Shown piece by piece: positions 34,544 to 44,583 of a stretch of 64,000 bases of DNA; position 1 is the first letter of the stretch; every line of letters starts with the position of its first letter. A model generated the notes under the pieces. The model worked only from the letters and a program-made list of their open reading frames with translations, was not told where the DNA came from and did no database searches. Made by a program: the position numbers and the translations under genes. The stretch comes from Urechidicola vernalis (GTDB lineage Bacteria; Bacteroidota; Bacteroidia; Flavobacteriales; Flavobacteriaceae): the NCBI RefSeq assembly GCF_031846385.1, contig NZ_JAVRHV010000002.1:62001-126000 (forward strand). Reading direction: 5' to 3'.

Positions 34544-36172
34544 ATGAAAAATATTCTATTCCTCGTTTTAACATCTTTCATTTTTTTTAATTGCACTGCT
34601 CAAGAAAAATCTTCAAAACCTAAATTGGTTGTAGGTATTGTTGTTGATCAAATGCGATATGATTATTTAACCCGATTCGAAAATCATTATGGGGATGGTG
34701 GTTTTATGAGGATTATTAATGAAGGTTTTAATGCAAAAAACAATCATTATAATTATGTACCAACTGCCACTGGACCAGGACATGCTTCTATTTTTACTGG
34801 AACCACACCAAAATACCATGGAATTATTGGAAATAGTTGGTATGATAAAGAGAATAAAACAAGTGCATACTGTGCAGGTGATGATTCTTATGAATCTGTA
34901 GGAACAAAATCTAGTGCTGGCGAAATGTCTCCTCATAGAATGTTAACTACAACATTTACTGATGAAAATAGATTACATACTCAATTTAAAGGAAAAACAA
35001 TTGGAATTTCTATAAAAGACAGAGGTGCTGTTTTACCTGCAGGTCATACGGCCAACGCTGCTTATTGGTATGAAGGTGGAAAAGATGGCAACTGGATTAC
35101 AAGTTCTTTCTATAGAAAAGAATTACCAAAATGGGCCAAAGAGTTCAACAAATCTGACATTGTGAAATCTTATCTGAAAGAATGGAATACCTTATATGAC
35201 ATAGAATCGTATATTGAAAGTGGTGATGATGAAAATAAGTTTGAAGGAGGTTTTGATGGAAAGAAAAAAGCGACATTTCCGTATGACTTAAAAAAATTAA
35301 GCAAAGAAAATGGAGATTATAGCATTCTAAAATCAACTCCTTATGGAAACAGTTTAGTAGTTGACTTTGCTATGGAGGCAATTAAAGGAGTAGATTTAGG
35401 CAAAGACAATTTTACCGATGTGCTAACCGTAAGTTTTTCAAGCCCAGATTATGTAGGACATAATTTTGGTGTAAACTCTAAAGAAGTTCAGGACACCTAT
35501 ATTCGATTAGACAAAGACCTTGAACGTTTCTTAAACTTTTTAGATACACAAGTTGGAAAAGGTGAATTCACAATTTTTCTAACTGCTGACCACGGAGCCA
35601 TAGATGTTCCCGCTTATTTAAAAAGTAAAAACATTCCGGCAGGATACTTTGATGGAAAAAAATTTAGAACCAAACTAAGTGAATTTTCTAAATCAAAATT
35701 CGGTAAAGACCTTGTTGAAAAAATTGGATATGGTGATATTTTCCTTAATAAGGACAAATTAGCCTCCCTAAAACTAAGTGAGACTGATGTAAAACAATCT
35801 TTTGTAGATGAAATAATCTCCTACAAACACATTTATAAAGTGTATACATCAAACGAAATTAAAAACTCAAACCAACATGTTGGCATAGAAATGTTACTTC
35901 ATAACGGGCATAACCAAAAAAGATCTGGTGATGTCATTTTTGTTTTGGAACCATCTGTAATTTCATATGGAAAAACAGGTTCATCACATGGAACAGGCTA
36001 CAATTTCGATACCCATATACCGTTGCTGTTTTATGGTGCAGGAATTGTACCTGGGCAAACTTTTGAAAGAACCAATATTATAGATATTGCACCTACCATG
36101 TCTGCTTTACTAGGAATTGCATTTCCTAATGGCAATACAGGTAATGTGGTCAGTGCTGCTTTAAAAAAATAA
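34544..36172 (+). CDS. alkaline phosphatase-family lipoprotein (PafA-like)
   Basis: 542 residues with a lipoprotein-type signal (FFNC, Cys17). The active-site nucleophile should be T76 in TATGPGH. Metal ligands are visible as D35 in VVDQMRYD, DYVGHNFG, TADHGAID and SSHGTGYNFDTHIPLLFYG. The spacing resembles PafA, the phosphate-insensitive periplasmic phosphatase of Bacteroidota. Its likely job is to release phosphate from organic esters. It is divergent from the MlaE gene. Confidence 0.88.
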   Translation: MKNILFLVLTSFIFFNCTAQEKSSKPKLVVGIVVDQMRYDYLTRFENHYGDGGFMRIINEGFNAKNNHYNYVPTATGPGHASIFTGTTPKYHGIIGNSWYDKENKTSAYCAGDDSYESVGTKSSAGEMSPHRMLTTTFTDENRLHTQFKGKTIGISIKDRGAVLPAGHTANAAYWYEGGKDGNWITSSFYRKELPKWAKEFNKSDIVKSYLKEWNTLYDIESYIESGDDENKFEGGFDGKKKATFPYDLKKLSKENGDYSILKSTPYGNSLVVDFAMEAIKGVDLGKDNFTDVLTVSFSSPDYVGHNFGVNSKEVQDTYIRLDKDLERFLNFLDTQVGKGEFTIFLTADHGAIDVPAYLKSKNIPAGYFDGKKFRTKLSEFSKSKFGKDLVEKIGYGDIFLNKDKLASLKLSETDVKQSFVDEIISYKHIYKVYTSNEIKNSNQHVGIEMLLHNGHNQKRSGDVIFVLEPSVISYGKTGSSHGTGYNFDTHIPLLFYGAGIVPGQTFERTNIIDIAPTMSALLGIAFPNGNTGNVVSAALKK

Positions 36173-36230
36173 TTCCAGTTCCAATGAAGCGTGTTAATTT
36201 ATTAAAACCTTTATTTTAAAATATTTTCAA

Positions 36231-36614
36231 TTGAATATTAAAGCAATACTATCACCAAACAGTGAATTTGACAGAAAACAAGAATTGAACAAATTATTGT
36301 ATGAGGATATTTCTGAATCTGAAAAAGAAATCCTTAAGCAATGTAAGACTCAAGATGATGAGAGTATAGGACTTATAGGCTGTATTTTAAAAGATAACAG
36401 CCTTGAGAACAAGGCTCGTTTACTTATTGCTTCAAAAAATATCTATCACGAATCTCTTTCTAAAATTGCGGACGGATTGCTAGAAAATGAAGATCTTGGG
36501 TCGTTAACAGAATCTATCGTCAATAGATTTATAAGAGAGCAAAATGAATTAACTGAGGTTGAAGACAAAATATATTTCATGTTAATGAATATTTTAAAGG
36601 ACGACCAACTGTAA
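36231..36614 (+). CDS. hypothetical helical protein with TTG start
   Basis: 127 residues; the frame has no ATG before residue 115, and TTG at 36231 is the only sensible start. The sequence is charged and wholly helical by appearance (KQELNKLLYEDISESEKEILKQCKTQDDE...), with no signal peptide. No family recognised. It lies between the phosphatase and the amidohydrolase genes on the same strand. Confidence 0.55.
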   Translation: MNIKAILSPNSEFDRKQELNKLLYEDISESEKEILKQCKTQDDESIGLIGCILKDNSLENKARLLIASKNIYHESLSKIADGLLENEDLGSLTESIVNRFIREQNELTEVEDKIYFMLMNILKDDQL

Positions 36615-36658
36615 CATTTTTAAAGCTTGAGCGTTCTTATTATATCCTACACTAAATT

Positions 36659-38089
36659 ATGAAATATTTAAAAATACTTGTAAAAATCCTTGTTGCTCTA
36701 TTAATTATTTGTGCTGTTGCAGTCGGCATCATAATAAAGCTTGATTATAATACTACCTCTTATTTAAAACTAAAAAATCAACCGACCCTTCAACAAAACT
36801 CCTACTTAATTAAAAACGTAAATGTTATTCCTATGACTTCCGACACGGTCTTTAGGAATCAAATGGTTTTAATTGAAAATGGAATTATTTCAAAGGTTGC
36901 CAAGCATATAAAAAATAAAGATATTGAAATAATTGATGGACAAAATCAATTCCTTTCTCCAGGGTTAATTGATATGCATGTGCATGTTTGGGACAAACAA
37001 GAATTAGGACTATATCTGTCTAATGGTGTAACAGCGGTTCGAAATTTATGGGGCATGCCATTTCATTTAAGATTAAAAGAGCAAATTGAAAATCAAGTAA
37101 TAATTGCACCGCAATTTTTTACTTCGAGTCCAAAACTTACTGGCAAGGATGATTTAGGTGACGACAAGGTTCAAGTTAGTTCTCCTGAAGAAGCTAGAAT
37201 TCTGGTAAATTCTTACCACAAAAGGGGATATGATTTTATAAAAACGTACGCTGGCATGACAGAAGCGGAATATATTGCCATTGTAGAAGAAGCGGAAATA
37301 CTTAACATAGATGTCGTAGCACATCCTAGTTTTAACGTAGCATATACAGAGCAATTCCATCCTCAAATTGCGACAATTGAACATACTGAAGATATTGTAC
37401 AGCAACCTCTAAATTACAAACTAGACACTTTAAAACTTCAGCAAATAGCTAGAGAAATGGCTATGAGAAAACAGGCGTTTAGCCCTACGCTTACGGGCTT
37501 TTATAAAATATTTGAAATGTTGACAGATCCCAATATTGAAAACTCAACTCAAACGCAATACATTAACCCGTTACTATTTGAAATGGATAGTAAAAATCAA
37601 ATAGCAAGATGGCAAAATGAAAAAACTCAGAACCCGTCTACAACCAAAAGAATAAAAGACCAGCACAACTTTCACTTATACGCAATTAATCAGTTGCACA
37701 AACAAGGCGTAACAATTGTAAGTAGTACTGATGCCGGGATAGCCCTTACTGCTCCGGGTTTTGCCATTCATCAAGAACTAAACTTTTACAAACAAGCTGA
37801 TCTAAGTAATTTCGAAGTTTTAAAAACCAGTACGATAAACCCAAGTAAAGTCCATTCTCAATTTAATAATATGGGAAGAATTGTGGAAGGTAATCTTGCC
37901 AATTTTAATCTAACCATAGAAAACCCGCTTGAGAATTTAAATACACTTTCTACACCTGTTTGGGTTATGGTGCAAGGTCGAAAAATTGATAAAAATATTT
38001 TGCAAGAATTCGAGTCAAAAGCTAAGAATCGTTCAAATAAATTAATTTCAGCCTTAAGATGGGTGGAAAATTTATGGGTAGAAAAATAA
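36659..38089 (+). CDS. membrane-anchored amidohydrolase
   Basis: 476 residues. An N-terminal membrane segment (about 7-27) anchors a metal-dependent amidohydrolase: LSPGLIDMHVHVW (first two metal His), VVAHPSF and TIEHTEDIV (further His) and VSSTDAGIALTAPGF (catalytic Asp). The gene starts 44 bp after the upstream hypothetical gene. Such proteins hydrolyse cyclic amides or peptides; the substrate is unknown. Confidence 0.87.
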   Translation: MKYLKILVKILVALLIICAVAVGIIIKLDYNTTSYLKLKNQPTLQQNSYLIKNVNVIPMTSDTVFRNQMVLIENGIISKVAKHIKNKDIEIIDGQNQFLSPGLIDMHVHVWDKQELGLYLSNGVTAVRNLWGMPFHLRLKEQIENQVIIAPQFFTSSPKLTGKDDLGDDKVQVSSPEEARILVNSYHKRGYDFIKTYAGMTEAEYIAIVEEAEILNIDVVAHPSFNVAYTEQFHPQIATIEHTEDIVQQPLNYKLDTLKLQQIAREMAMRKQAFSPTLTGFYKIFEMLTDPNIENSTQTQYINPLLFEMDSKNQIARWQNEKTQNPSTTKRIKDQHNFHLYAINQLHKQGVTIVSSTDAGIALTAPGFAIHQELNFYKQADLSNFEVLKTSTINPSKVHSQFNNMGRIVEGNLANFNLTIENPLENLNTLSTPVWVMVQGRKIDKNILQEFESKAKNRSNKLISALRWVENLWVEK

Positions 38090-39445
38090 TTAGTTGGTCA
38101 ATTTAGAAACTTCATCAAAATCCAATCCACCATAATTCCCAGAGCTCATCAACAGCAATGCTGTATCCTCTATATTCTCACTAAATAAAAACTTTCTAAA
38201 CTCATCTGGGTTGGTATACACTATTAAATCGTCTCTATTAAAGGCTTCTTTAATCTGCTTTTCTGAAACTTTTTCTAGTTTTTTTATTTCCAATGCATGA
38301 GGAGAGTAAAACACAACAGCCTTATCCGCTGGATTCAATGCTCCTTCATATTCCTTTAAAAATTGAGCATTTAAACTACTATAAGTATGTAATTCTAAAC
38401 ACGCCAACACTTGTTTATTCACAAATTGATCTTTCACCGCTTTTGTAGTGGCTTTTACTTTAGAAGGTGCATGCGCAAAATCTTTAAATATTACCGTTGA
38501 ATCGTTCTGAGCAATTTTTTCTAATCGTTTACTCGCTCCTTTAAAACTTCCAATAGCTTCGTAAAAATCATCTTCATCCACACCTAAATGTTGACAAATC
38601 CATTTAGCACCAGCCAAATTTTGCAAATTATGATTTCCGAATATTTCTAATGGCAACACCCCATCAGGAGTATCTAAATACGACACGCCGTTTTCAATGG
38701 TAAAATCAGGCGTTTTATATGGATATTTTTTAATTGGTAAATCATTAGATTCCACAACCCGTTTTACCTCTTCATCTTCCTCATTATAAACCATTATACC
38801 CCCGTTAGACATGGTATTTATAAAAATGTCAAATTGCTCTACATAGTTTTCAAAAGTTGGAAAAACGTTTATATGATCCCATGCAATTCCGCTTATCAAA
38901 GCTATATTTGGCTTGTATAAATGAATTTTTGGCCTTCTATCTATCGGAGAAGACAAGTATTCATCTCCTTCTAAAATCATAAACTCGTTTTCATCTGTTA
39001 AATGCACCATGGTATCAAAACCTTCTAACTGAGCACCAACCATATAATCCACTTCCATGTCATGATAATGCAACACATGCAAAATCATTGAGGTAATGGA
39101 AGTTTTTCCATGCGAACCAGCAATTACAACTCTTGTTTTTAACTTTGATTGCTCGTATAAAAACTCAGGATACGAGTAAATTTTAACACCTAACTCTTGC
39201 GCTTTCAACAACTCTGGATTATCAGGTTTTGCATGCATTCCAAGAATAACAGCATCAAGATCTTTACTTATATTTTCAGGAAACCATCCAAACTCTTTTG
39301 GAAATAAGTTATTAACAATTAATCGTGATTTCGACGGCTCGTAAATCACATCATCACTCCCTGTAATTTTATAGTTTTTTTTAGCCAATGCAATTGCCAA
39401 ATTATGCATAGCACTCCCCCCTATGGCTATAAAGTGTATTTTCAT
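38090..39445 (-). CDS. mpl: UDP-N-acetylmuramate:tripeptide ligase (murein recycling)
   Basis: 451 residues with Mur ligase layout: N-terminal Rossmann-like domain (MKIHFIAIGGSAMHNLA), ATP loop GSHGKTSITS at 110-119, central DHINVFPTFENYVEQF, and a C-terminal domain with DFAHAPSKVKAT. The shorter length and lack of a MurC-specific N-terminus fit Mpl, which reattaches the L-Ala-gamma-D-Glu-meso-DAP tripeptide to UDP-MurNAc during cell-wall recycling. It converges directly on the amidohydrolase gene. Confidence 0.85.
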   Translation of the reverse strand: MKIHFIAIGGSAMHNLAIALAKKNYKITGSDDVIYEPSKSRLIVNNLFPKEFGWFPENISKDLDAVILGMHAKPDNPELLKAQELGVKIYSYPEFLYEQSKLKTRVVIAGSHGKTSITSMILHVLHYHDMEVDYMVGAQLEGFDTMVHLTDENEFMILEGDEYLSSPIDRRPKIHLYKPNIALISGIAWDHINVFPTFENYVEQFDIFINTMSNGGIMVYNEEDEEVKRVVESNDLPIKKYPYKTPDFTIENGVSYLDTPDGVLPLEIFGNHNLQNLAGAKWICQHLGVDEDDFYEAIGSFKGASKRLEKIAQNDSTVIFKDFAHAPSKVKATTKAVKDQFVNKQVLACLELHTYSSLNAQFLKEYEGALNPADKAVVFYSPHALEIKKLEKVSEKQIKEAFNRDDLIVYTNPDEFRKFLFSENIEDTALLLMSSGNYGGLDFDEVSKLTN

Positions 39446-39618
39446 ATTTTCATTTTCTAGAAATCAAAAGTAAAAAATATAGGCTTAAATCCTTATTAAA
39501 ACTCTCTTTTTCACTAAAATTATCTTTTAATAACTTTGTTAACAACTTTTAAAAAGTTTTCAAACCTTAGTGCAATATTCACTAGCTTTATATATCAAAT
39601 TAACCAAACCTAGAGACT

Positions 39619-42600
39619 ATGACAAAAGACAAATTTATACTGTCTAAAAAAGTTGTATTACTTTTTTTTATCGCCTCATTTTTTATTTACAATTCATCGT
39701 ATTCTCAATGTACCAATCCTGACCCTACGGGAAGTGCTTCACAAACGTTCTGCTTTGCTGATGATCCACGGATAAGCGCATTGGCTGCAACAGGCGGAAC
39801 TATTGCTTGGTTTGACGCTCCTACCGGAGGAAATCAATACACTTCTACTGCCCCACTTATAAATGGAGGAATCTATTATGCTGATGATATTTCAAGTGGA
39901 GGATGTAGCCCTAACAGGTTAGCAGTTACTGTTACAATGTATGGAGATTACCCTTCAGATATGGATGTATTTGTTGGAAAATGTGCCAGCACCGACCCTA
40001 CAATCGCAGACTTATCTGCCACAGGAACCAATATTGAATGGTATGATGCCGAAATTGGCGGCACCCAATTAAATTTAACCGATGCTCTGACCGATGGCAC
40101 GGTTTATTGGGCTCAGCAAACCGAAAACGGCTGTACAAGTCTTAGATTCCCGACAGTTGTAACTATAGTTGACCCACCTGCTCCAATTGTTGTTCCAACC
40201 CAATCTTTTTGTTCACCCCCTAGCGTTACAGTTGCAGATTTACAAGGTGTTGGAAGTAATATAATATGGTATGACACTGAAACAAGCACAACTCCACTCG
40301 ACCCTGCTACACCCTTAGTTGATGGCGAAGATTATTGGGGAGCACAGTCTTCTTCTGCTTTTCCGTGTGAAAGTACCGTTAGAGCTCAGACTACTGTTGA
40401 AGTTGACACAACACCTATAGCTGGAACAGATGGCTCTTATACAACATGTGAAATTGATGCGGTTACAACAGATTTATTTTCTTTACTAGGCGGAACACCT
40501 GATACAACTGGAACTTGGACTGGACCAAGCACTTTAACCGGAGGGCATTTAGGAACTTATGACCCTGCAATTAATACTGCTGGAACATACACTTATACAG
40601 TAACTAGTAGCGGAATTTGCCCAAATGATTCAGCTGATGTTGTGGTGACTATTACGCAAATACCGCCTCCTACAACTTCAAGTTCTTCACAAGAATTTTG
40701 CGAAATAGATTTAGCAACTGTTGCTAATCTAGCTGCAAGTGGAACAAGTTTATTGTGGTATGACACGGAAACAAGTACTACCCCTTTACCAACTACTGAC
40801 TTATTAGTTGATAGTGAAGATTATTGGGCATCACAAACAGACGCAACGTCGGGCTGTGAGAGCGCAACTAGAATTATGGTTAATGTTACTATTATTACAC
40901 CTCCACCACCAACTACCACAAACGCAAATCAAGAATTTTGTGAAATTGACAACCCTATTATTGCTAATTTAGTTGCAACCGGAGACTCTATAAATTGGTA
41001 TGCCGATACCACAAGTACAGTAAGATTGAATCCGTCAGATCCTTTAGTAGATGGAGAAGATTATTATGCTACACAGATTGAAGCAGCAACAGGCTGCGAG
41101 AGCGCTACAAGATTAATGGTAACGGCTACTATTATAGTTGTTCCTCCACCTACAACGACAGAAGCTAATCAAGAGTTTTGTGAAATAGACGTTGCTACCG
41201 TTGCAGATTTAGCCGCTACAGGAACCGGAATTCTATGGTATGATACAGCAACTGACACCACACCATTAGACCCAACAACAGCCATAATTGATGGTGAAGA
41301 TTATTTTGCAACTCAAACCGACGCAACTTCGAGTTGTGAAAGTGTAACTAGACTAACGGTAACTGCAACAATAATTGTTATTCCACCACCAACAACCGTT
41401 GAAACAATACAAGAGTTTTGTGAAATTGACAACTCAACAATTGCGGATTTATCTGCTACAGGATCTAATATTATTTGGTATGCTTCAGAAACCGACACAG
41501 CTCCATTAAACGCTACGGATGCTTTAATTAATGGAGAGGATTATTGGGCGTCTCAAACAGATGCAACCTCAGGATGTGAAAGTTCAACTAGATTGGTAGT
41601 AACAGTTACCATTAATACTCCTCCTCCTCCAACTACTACACAAGTTGATCAGGAGTTCTGCGAAATTGACAATGCAACCATAGCGGATCTTAACGCGACT
41701 GGAAATGGGATACTTTGGTACAACACTGAAACCAGTACTACTCCATTAATCTTGACTGATGCGTTAATTGATGGTGAAGATTATTGGGCTTCTCAAACAA
41801 ACGCCTCTACAGGTTGTGAAAGTGCTACTAGATTAGTTGTTAACGTTATTATTTTAGTTACACCTCCTCCAACAACTTCAAGTACATCGCAATCATTTTG
41901 TGAAATTGATAGTCCAACCGTTGCAAATTTAGCGGCTACTGGAAACAACGTTTCTTGGTATGATAACGAAACCGATACTACCCCTCTAAATGAAACTGAC
42001 TTATTAGTTGAGGGAGAAGACTATTGGGCCTCACAAACTGATGCTACTACCGGCTGTGAAAGCACAACTCGAATTGTGGTTACGGTTACATTAACATCTC
42101 CATTACCCCCTACAACAACCGAAGTGAATCAAACTTTTTGTGAAATTGACAATGCAACAGTTGCCGATTTAGACGTGACTGGAACAAACATAATGTGGTA
42201 CGCAAGTGAAACAGATACCACACCATTAAATAGTACAGATGCACTTGTTACAGGTGAAGATTATTGGGCATCGCAATCCGATGCTGTATCTGGTTGTGAA
42301 AGTGCTACAAGGTTAGTTGTAAATGTTACAATAACGACTGTTCCTCCTCCATCAACAACAGAAACAAACCAAGCGTTTTGTTTAAATGATTATTTACCAG
42401 GAGCACCGACTATTGCTGATTTAACCGCAACAGGATCTTCAATCATGTGGTATGCTTCAGAAACCGATACAACTCCTTTAAATGCAACAGATGTATTAAT
42501 TGATGGTGAAGATTATTGGGCTAGTCAAACAGATGCAACTTCAGCTTGTGCAAGTGCGACAAGGTTGGTTGTTACTGCTAGAGTTGTAGCTTTACAAGCT

Positions 42601-43611
42601 CCAACTACTTCCAATCCAAATCAGGCCTTTTGCGCTTCTCAAAACCCTACAATCGCAGATTTACAAGCAACAGGAACCAATATTTCATGGTATGATACAG
42701 ATGTAGCAACAACACCATTAAATTCTACGGATGCTCTAGTAGACGGAGAAGATTATTGGGCTACACAATCTGACGACACAATTATCTGTGAAAGTTTATT
42801 ACGATTAGTTGTAAACGTATCAATAGCAGATGTTGCTCCACCAGTTATAAGTACACCATCTCAAGCATTCTGTGCTGTCGATATGCCAACTATTGCAGAT
42901 ATCACTGTAACTGGAACAGCAGTTGTTTGGTATAATTCTGAAACTTCGACAACACCATTAAGCGATACAGAATTATTAGTAGATGGAGAAGATTATTGGG
43001 CTGCAGATTCTGATGCCGTAACCGGATGTCAAAGTTCAGTAAGAGTTGCTGCAACAGTATCATTAACTGATCCAGGAACTCCTACTCTTACAACATTAGG
43101 AAATGAGTTTTGTAAAATTGAAAACCCAACTTTAGCTGATTTAAATTCAAATGTTTCACCTTCAAATGGTGGTTCAGTTAGTTGGTATGATGCTTATCCA
43201 AATGGAAATTTATTGAGTTTATCTGAGGCTTTAATTGAAGGTGGAACATATTACGCTGCTGAAACTGACGATTCGGGCTGCTCAAGCGCAACGGCCTTAA
43301 CTGTAACGGTTACCTTAGAAGCTTGTGATGATTACGCTATAGAAATTTACGATGGATTTTCTCCTTCTGGAAACGGAATAAACGACACTTTTAAAATTAA
43401 AAACTTAAAAGAACTATATCCAAACTTTAGAGTTGAATTCTATAATAGATGGGGTGCAAAAGTATATACACAAAACGCTTCTAAACCTGATTGGGATGGA
43501 ACGTTAAACGGAAATGGAGAATTACTACCGGCCGGTGTTTACTTTGTTATCGTACACTTTAATGAAGACGGAATGAAACCAATACAAGATAGACTATACC
43601 TAAGCCGATAA
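39619..43611 (+). CDS. 1330-residue T9SS-sorted repeat adhesin (type B C-terminal domain)
   Basis: Signal peptide to about residue 30 (SSYSQ). It then has about 15 Ig-like beta-sandwich units of ~80 residues, each with a pattern ...FCEID-x-ATVADL-x-ATG-x-x-x-WY...DGEDYWASQTDA-x-x-GCESATRL-V-VTV. One unit (about 268-348) is a different, PKD-like domain. Units from residue 349 to 908 repeat exactly every 80 residues (240 bp). The last ~90 residues (FSPSGNGINDTFKIKNL... VYFVIVHFNEDG...LYLSR) are the gliding-motility-associated type B sorting domain. PorP/SprF and OmpA genes follow. Probably a surface adhesin exported by type IX secretion. Confidence 0.92.
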   Translation: MTKDKFILSKKVVLLFFIASFFIYNSSYSQCTNPDPTGSASQTFCFADDPRISALAATGGTIAWFDAPTGGNQYTSTAPLINGGIYYADDISSGGCSPNRLAVTVTMYGDYPSDMDVFVGKCASTDPTIADLSATGTNIEWYDAEIGGTQLNLTDALTDGTVYWAQQTENGCTSLRFPTVVTIVDPPAPIVVPTQSFCSPPSVTVADLQGVGSNIIWYDTETSTTPLDPATPLVDGEDYWGAQSSSAFPCESTVRAQTTVEVDTTPIAGTDGSYTTCEIDAVTTDLFSLLGGTPDTTGTWTGPSTLTGGHLGTYDPAINTAGTYTYTVTSSGICPNDSADVVVTITQIPPPTTSSSSQEFCEIDLATVANLAASGTSLLWYDTETSTTPLPTTDLLVDSEDYWASQTDATSGCESATRIMVNVTIITPPPPTTTNANQEFCEIDNPIIANLVATGDSINWYADTTSTVRLNPSDPLVDGEDYYATQIEAATGCESATRLMVTATIIVVPPPTTTEANQEFCEIDVATVADLAATGTGILWYDTATDTTPLDPTTAIIDGEDYFATQTDATSSCESVTRLTVTATIIVIPPPTTVETIQEFCEIDNSTIADLSATGSNIIWYASETDTAPLNATDALINGEDYWASQTDATSGCESSTRLVVTVTINTPPPPTTTQVDQEFCEIDNATIADLNATGNGILWYNTETSTTPLILTDALIDGEDYWASQTNASTGCESATRLVVNVIILVTPPPTTSSTSQSFCEIDSPTVANLAATGNNVSWYDNETDTTPLNETDLLVEGEDYWASQTDATTGCESTTRIVVTVTLTSPLPPTTTEVNQTFCEIDNATVADLDVTGTNIMWYASETDTTPLNSTDALVTGEDYWASQSDAVSGCESATRLVVNVTITTVPPPSTTETNQAFCLNDYLPGAPTIADLTATGSSIMWYASETDTTPLNATDVLIDGEDYWASQTDATSACASATRLVVTARVVALQAPTTSNPNQAFCASQNPTIADLQATGTNISWYDTDVATTPLNSTDALVDGEDYWATQSDDTIICESLLRLVVNVSIADVAPPVISTPSQAFCAVDMPTIADITVTGTAVVWYNSETSTTPLSDTELLVDGEDYWAADSDAVTGCQSSVRVAATVSLTDPGTPTLTTLGNEFCKIENPTLADLNSNVSPSNGGSVSWYDAYPNGNLLSLSEALIEGGTYYAAETDDSGCSSATALTVTVTLEACDDYAIEIYDGFSPSGNGINDTFKIKNLKELYPNFRVEFYNRWGAKVYTQNASKPDWDGTLNGNGELLPAGVYFVIVHFNEDGMKPIQDRLYLSR
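40663..42342 (+). repeat. seven 240-bp tandem coding repeats
   Basis: The Ig-like units from residues 349-908 are in phase with an exact 240-bp period; the gaattttgtgaaat block recurs every 240 bases. They differ at many codons, so the array is old or under diversification rather than freshly expanded. Before and after this block the units have other lengths. Confidence 0.9.
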
Positions 43612-43635
43612 CCAAACTTTAATAAGATTTATAAA

Positions 43636-44568
43636 ATGAAAAAAATATATTTACAACTTATAGTACTCTTTGTTTCGGTTACGCTTTGGTCGCAACAAGA
43701 TGCCCAATACACACAATATATGTATAACATGAGTGTAATTAACCCAGCCTATACAACCAATGATGTAGGTACTATAAATCTAGGTGGCATCCATAGATCT
43801 CAATGGGTAGGTGTTAACGGGTCTCCTAAAACCTCTTCGATTTTTGCACATGCACCAATTGACGAAAAAATAGAAGTTGGGTTTTCTTTAGTAAATGATA
43901 ATGTGGGTGACGGTGTTGTTAAAGAAAATAATCTTTTTGCAGACTTTGCTTATAAATTAGATTTTGAAGAAAGTGGAAGATTATCTTTTGGTTTAAAAGC
44001 TGGTGTTTCATTTTTCAACGTTGATTTTACAAATTTCCAGTTGGAATCTGGCGGAGTATTTACTGATCCAGACTTTGCAGAAAATATAAATGAAACTTTT
44101 TTCAATGTAGGTGCCGGTATTTATTACAACACAGACAAGTTTTATGTTGGACTCTCTGTCCCAAACTTCTTAGCTGCTAAACACCTGGAACAAAACAATG
44201 GACAATACCAAGGAACCGAACAAGCACACTGGTTTCTTACCGGTGGGTATGTATTCGATATTAATGAACAATTTAAACTAAAACCTGCTTTTATGACAAA
44301 AGCGGTAAAAGGTGCTCCTGTAACGGTAGATATAACCGCCAATGTTTTATTCAACGAGAAATTTGAATTAGGCGTTGGTTATCGAATAGATGATTCTGTT
44401 TCTGGATTGATGAATTTTAGAGCTACACCTGACTTAAGAATTGGTTATGCTTACGACCACACAACTTCTAATTTAGGACCATTCAGTTCGGGCTCACATG
44501 AAGTGATAATACTATATGATTTAAATATATTAAAAAAAGGTTTTGACAAATCTCCAAGATTCTTCTAA
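43636..44568 (+). CDS. PorP/SprF family type IX secretion outer-membrane protein
   Basis: 310 residues with a signal peptide and the family start (WSQQDAQYTQYMYNMSVINPAY), a mid-barrel part and ending in VIILYDLNILKKG. PorP/SprF barrels attach or display type B T9SS cargo such as the upstream adhesin. The gap is 24 bp, and the segment taaccaaactt overlaps the adhesin stop 17 bases upstream of this start. Confidence 0.95.
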   Translation: MKKIYLQLIVLFVSVTLWSQQDAQYTQYMYNMSVINPAYTTNDVGTINLGGIHRSQWVGVNGSPKTSSIFAHAPIDEKIEVGFSLVNDNVGDGVVKENNLFADFAYKLDFEESGRLSFGLKAGVSFFNVDFTNFQLESGGVFTDPDFAENINETFFNVGAGIYYNTDKFYVGLSVPNFLAAKHLEQNNGQYQGTEQAHWFLTGGYVFDINEQFKLKPAFMTKAVKGAPVTVDITANVLFNEKFELGVGYRIDDSVSGLMNFRATPDLRIGYAYDHTTSNLGPFSSGSHEVIILYDLNILKKGFDKSPRFF

Positions 44569-44583
44569 ACACCTCTAATAATT

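Noticed and set aside
41313..41498. Minus-strand open frame inside the adhesin gene
   Set aside because: A shadow of the repeat-rich coding sequence; no start context or family match.
40663..42342. Non-coding satellite or CRISPR-like repeats
   Set aside because: The 240-bp period is a coding repeat in one long frame with conserved protein motif.
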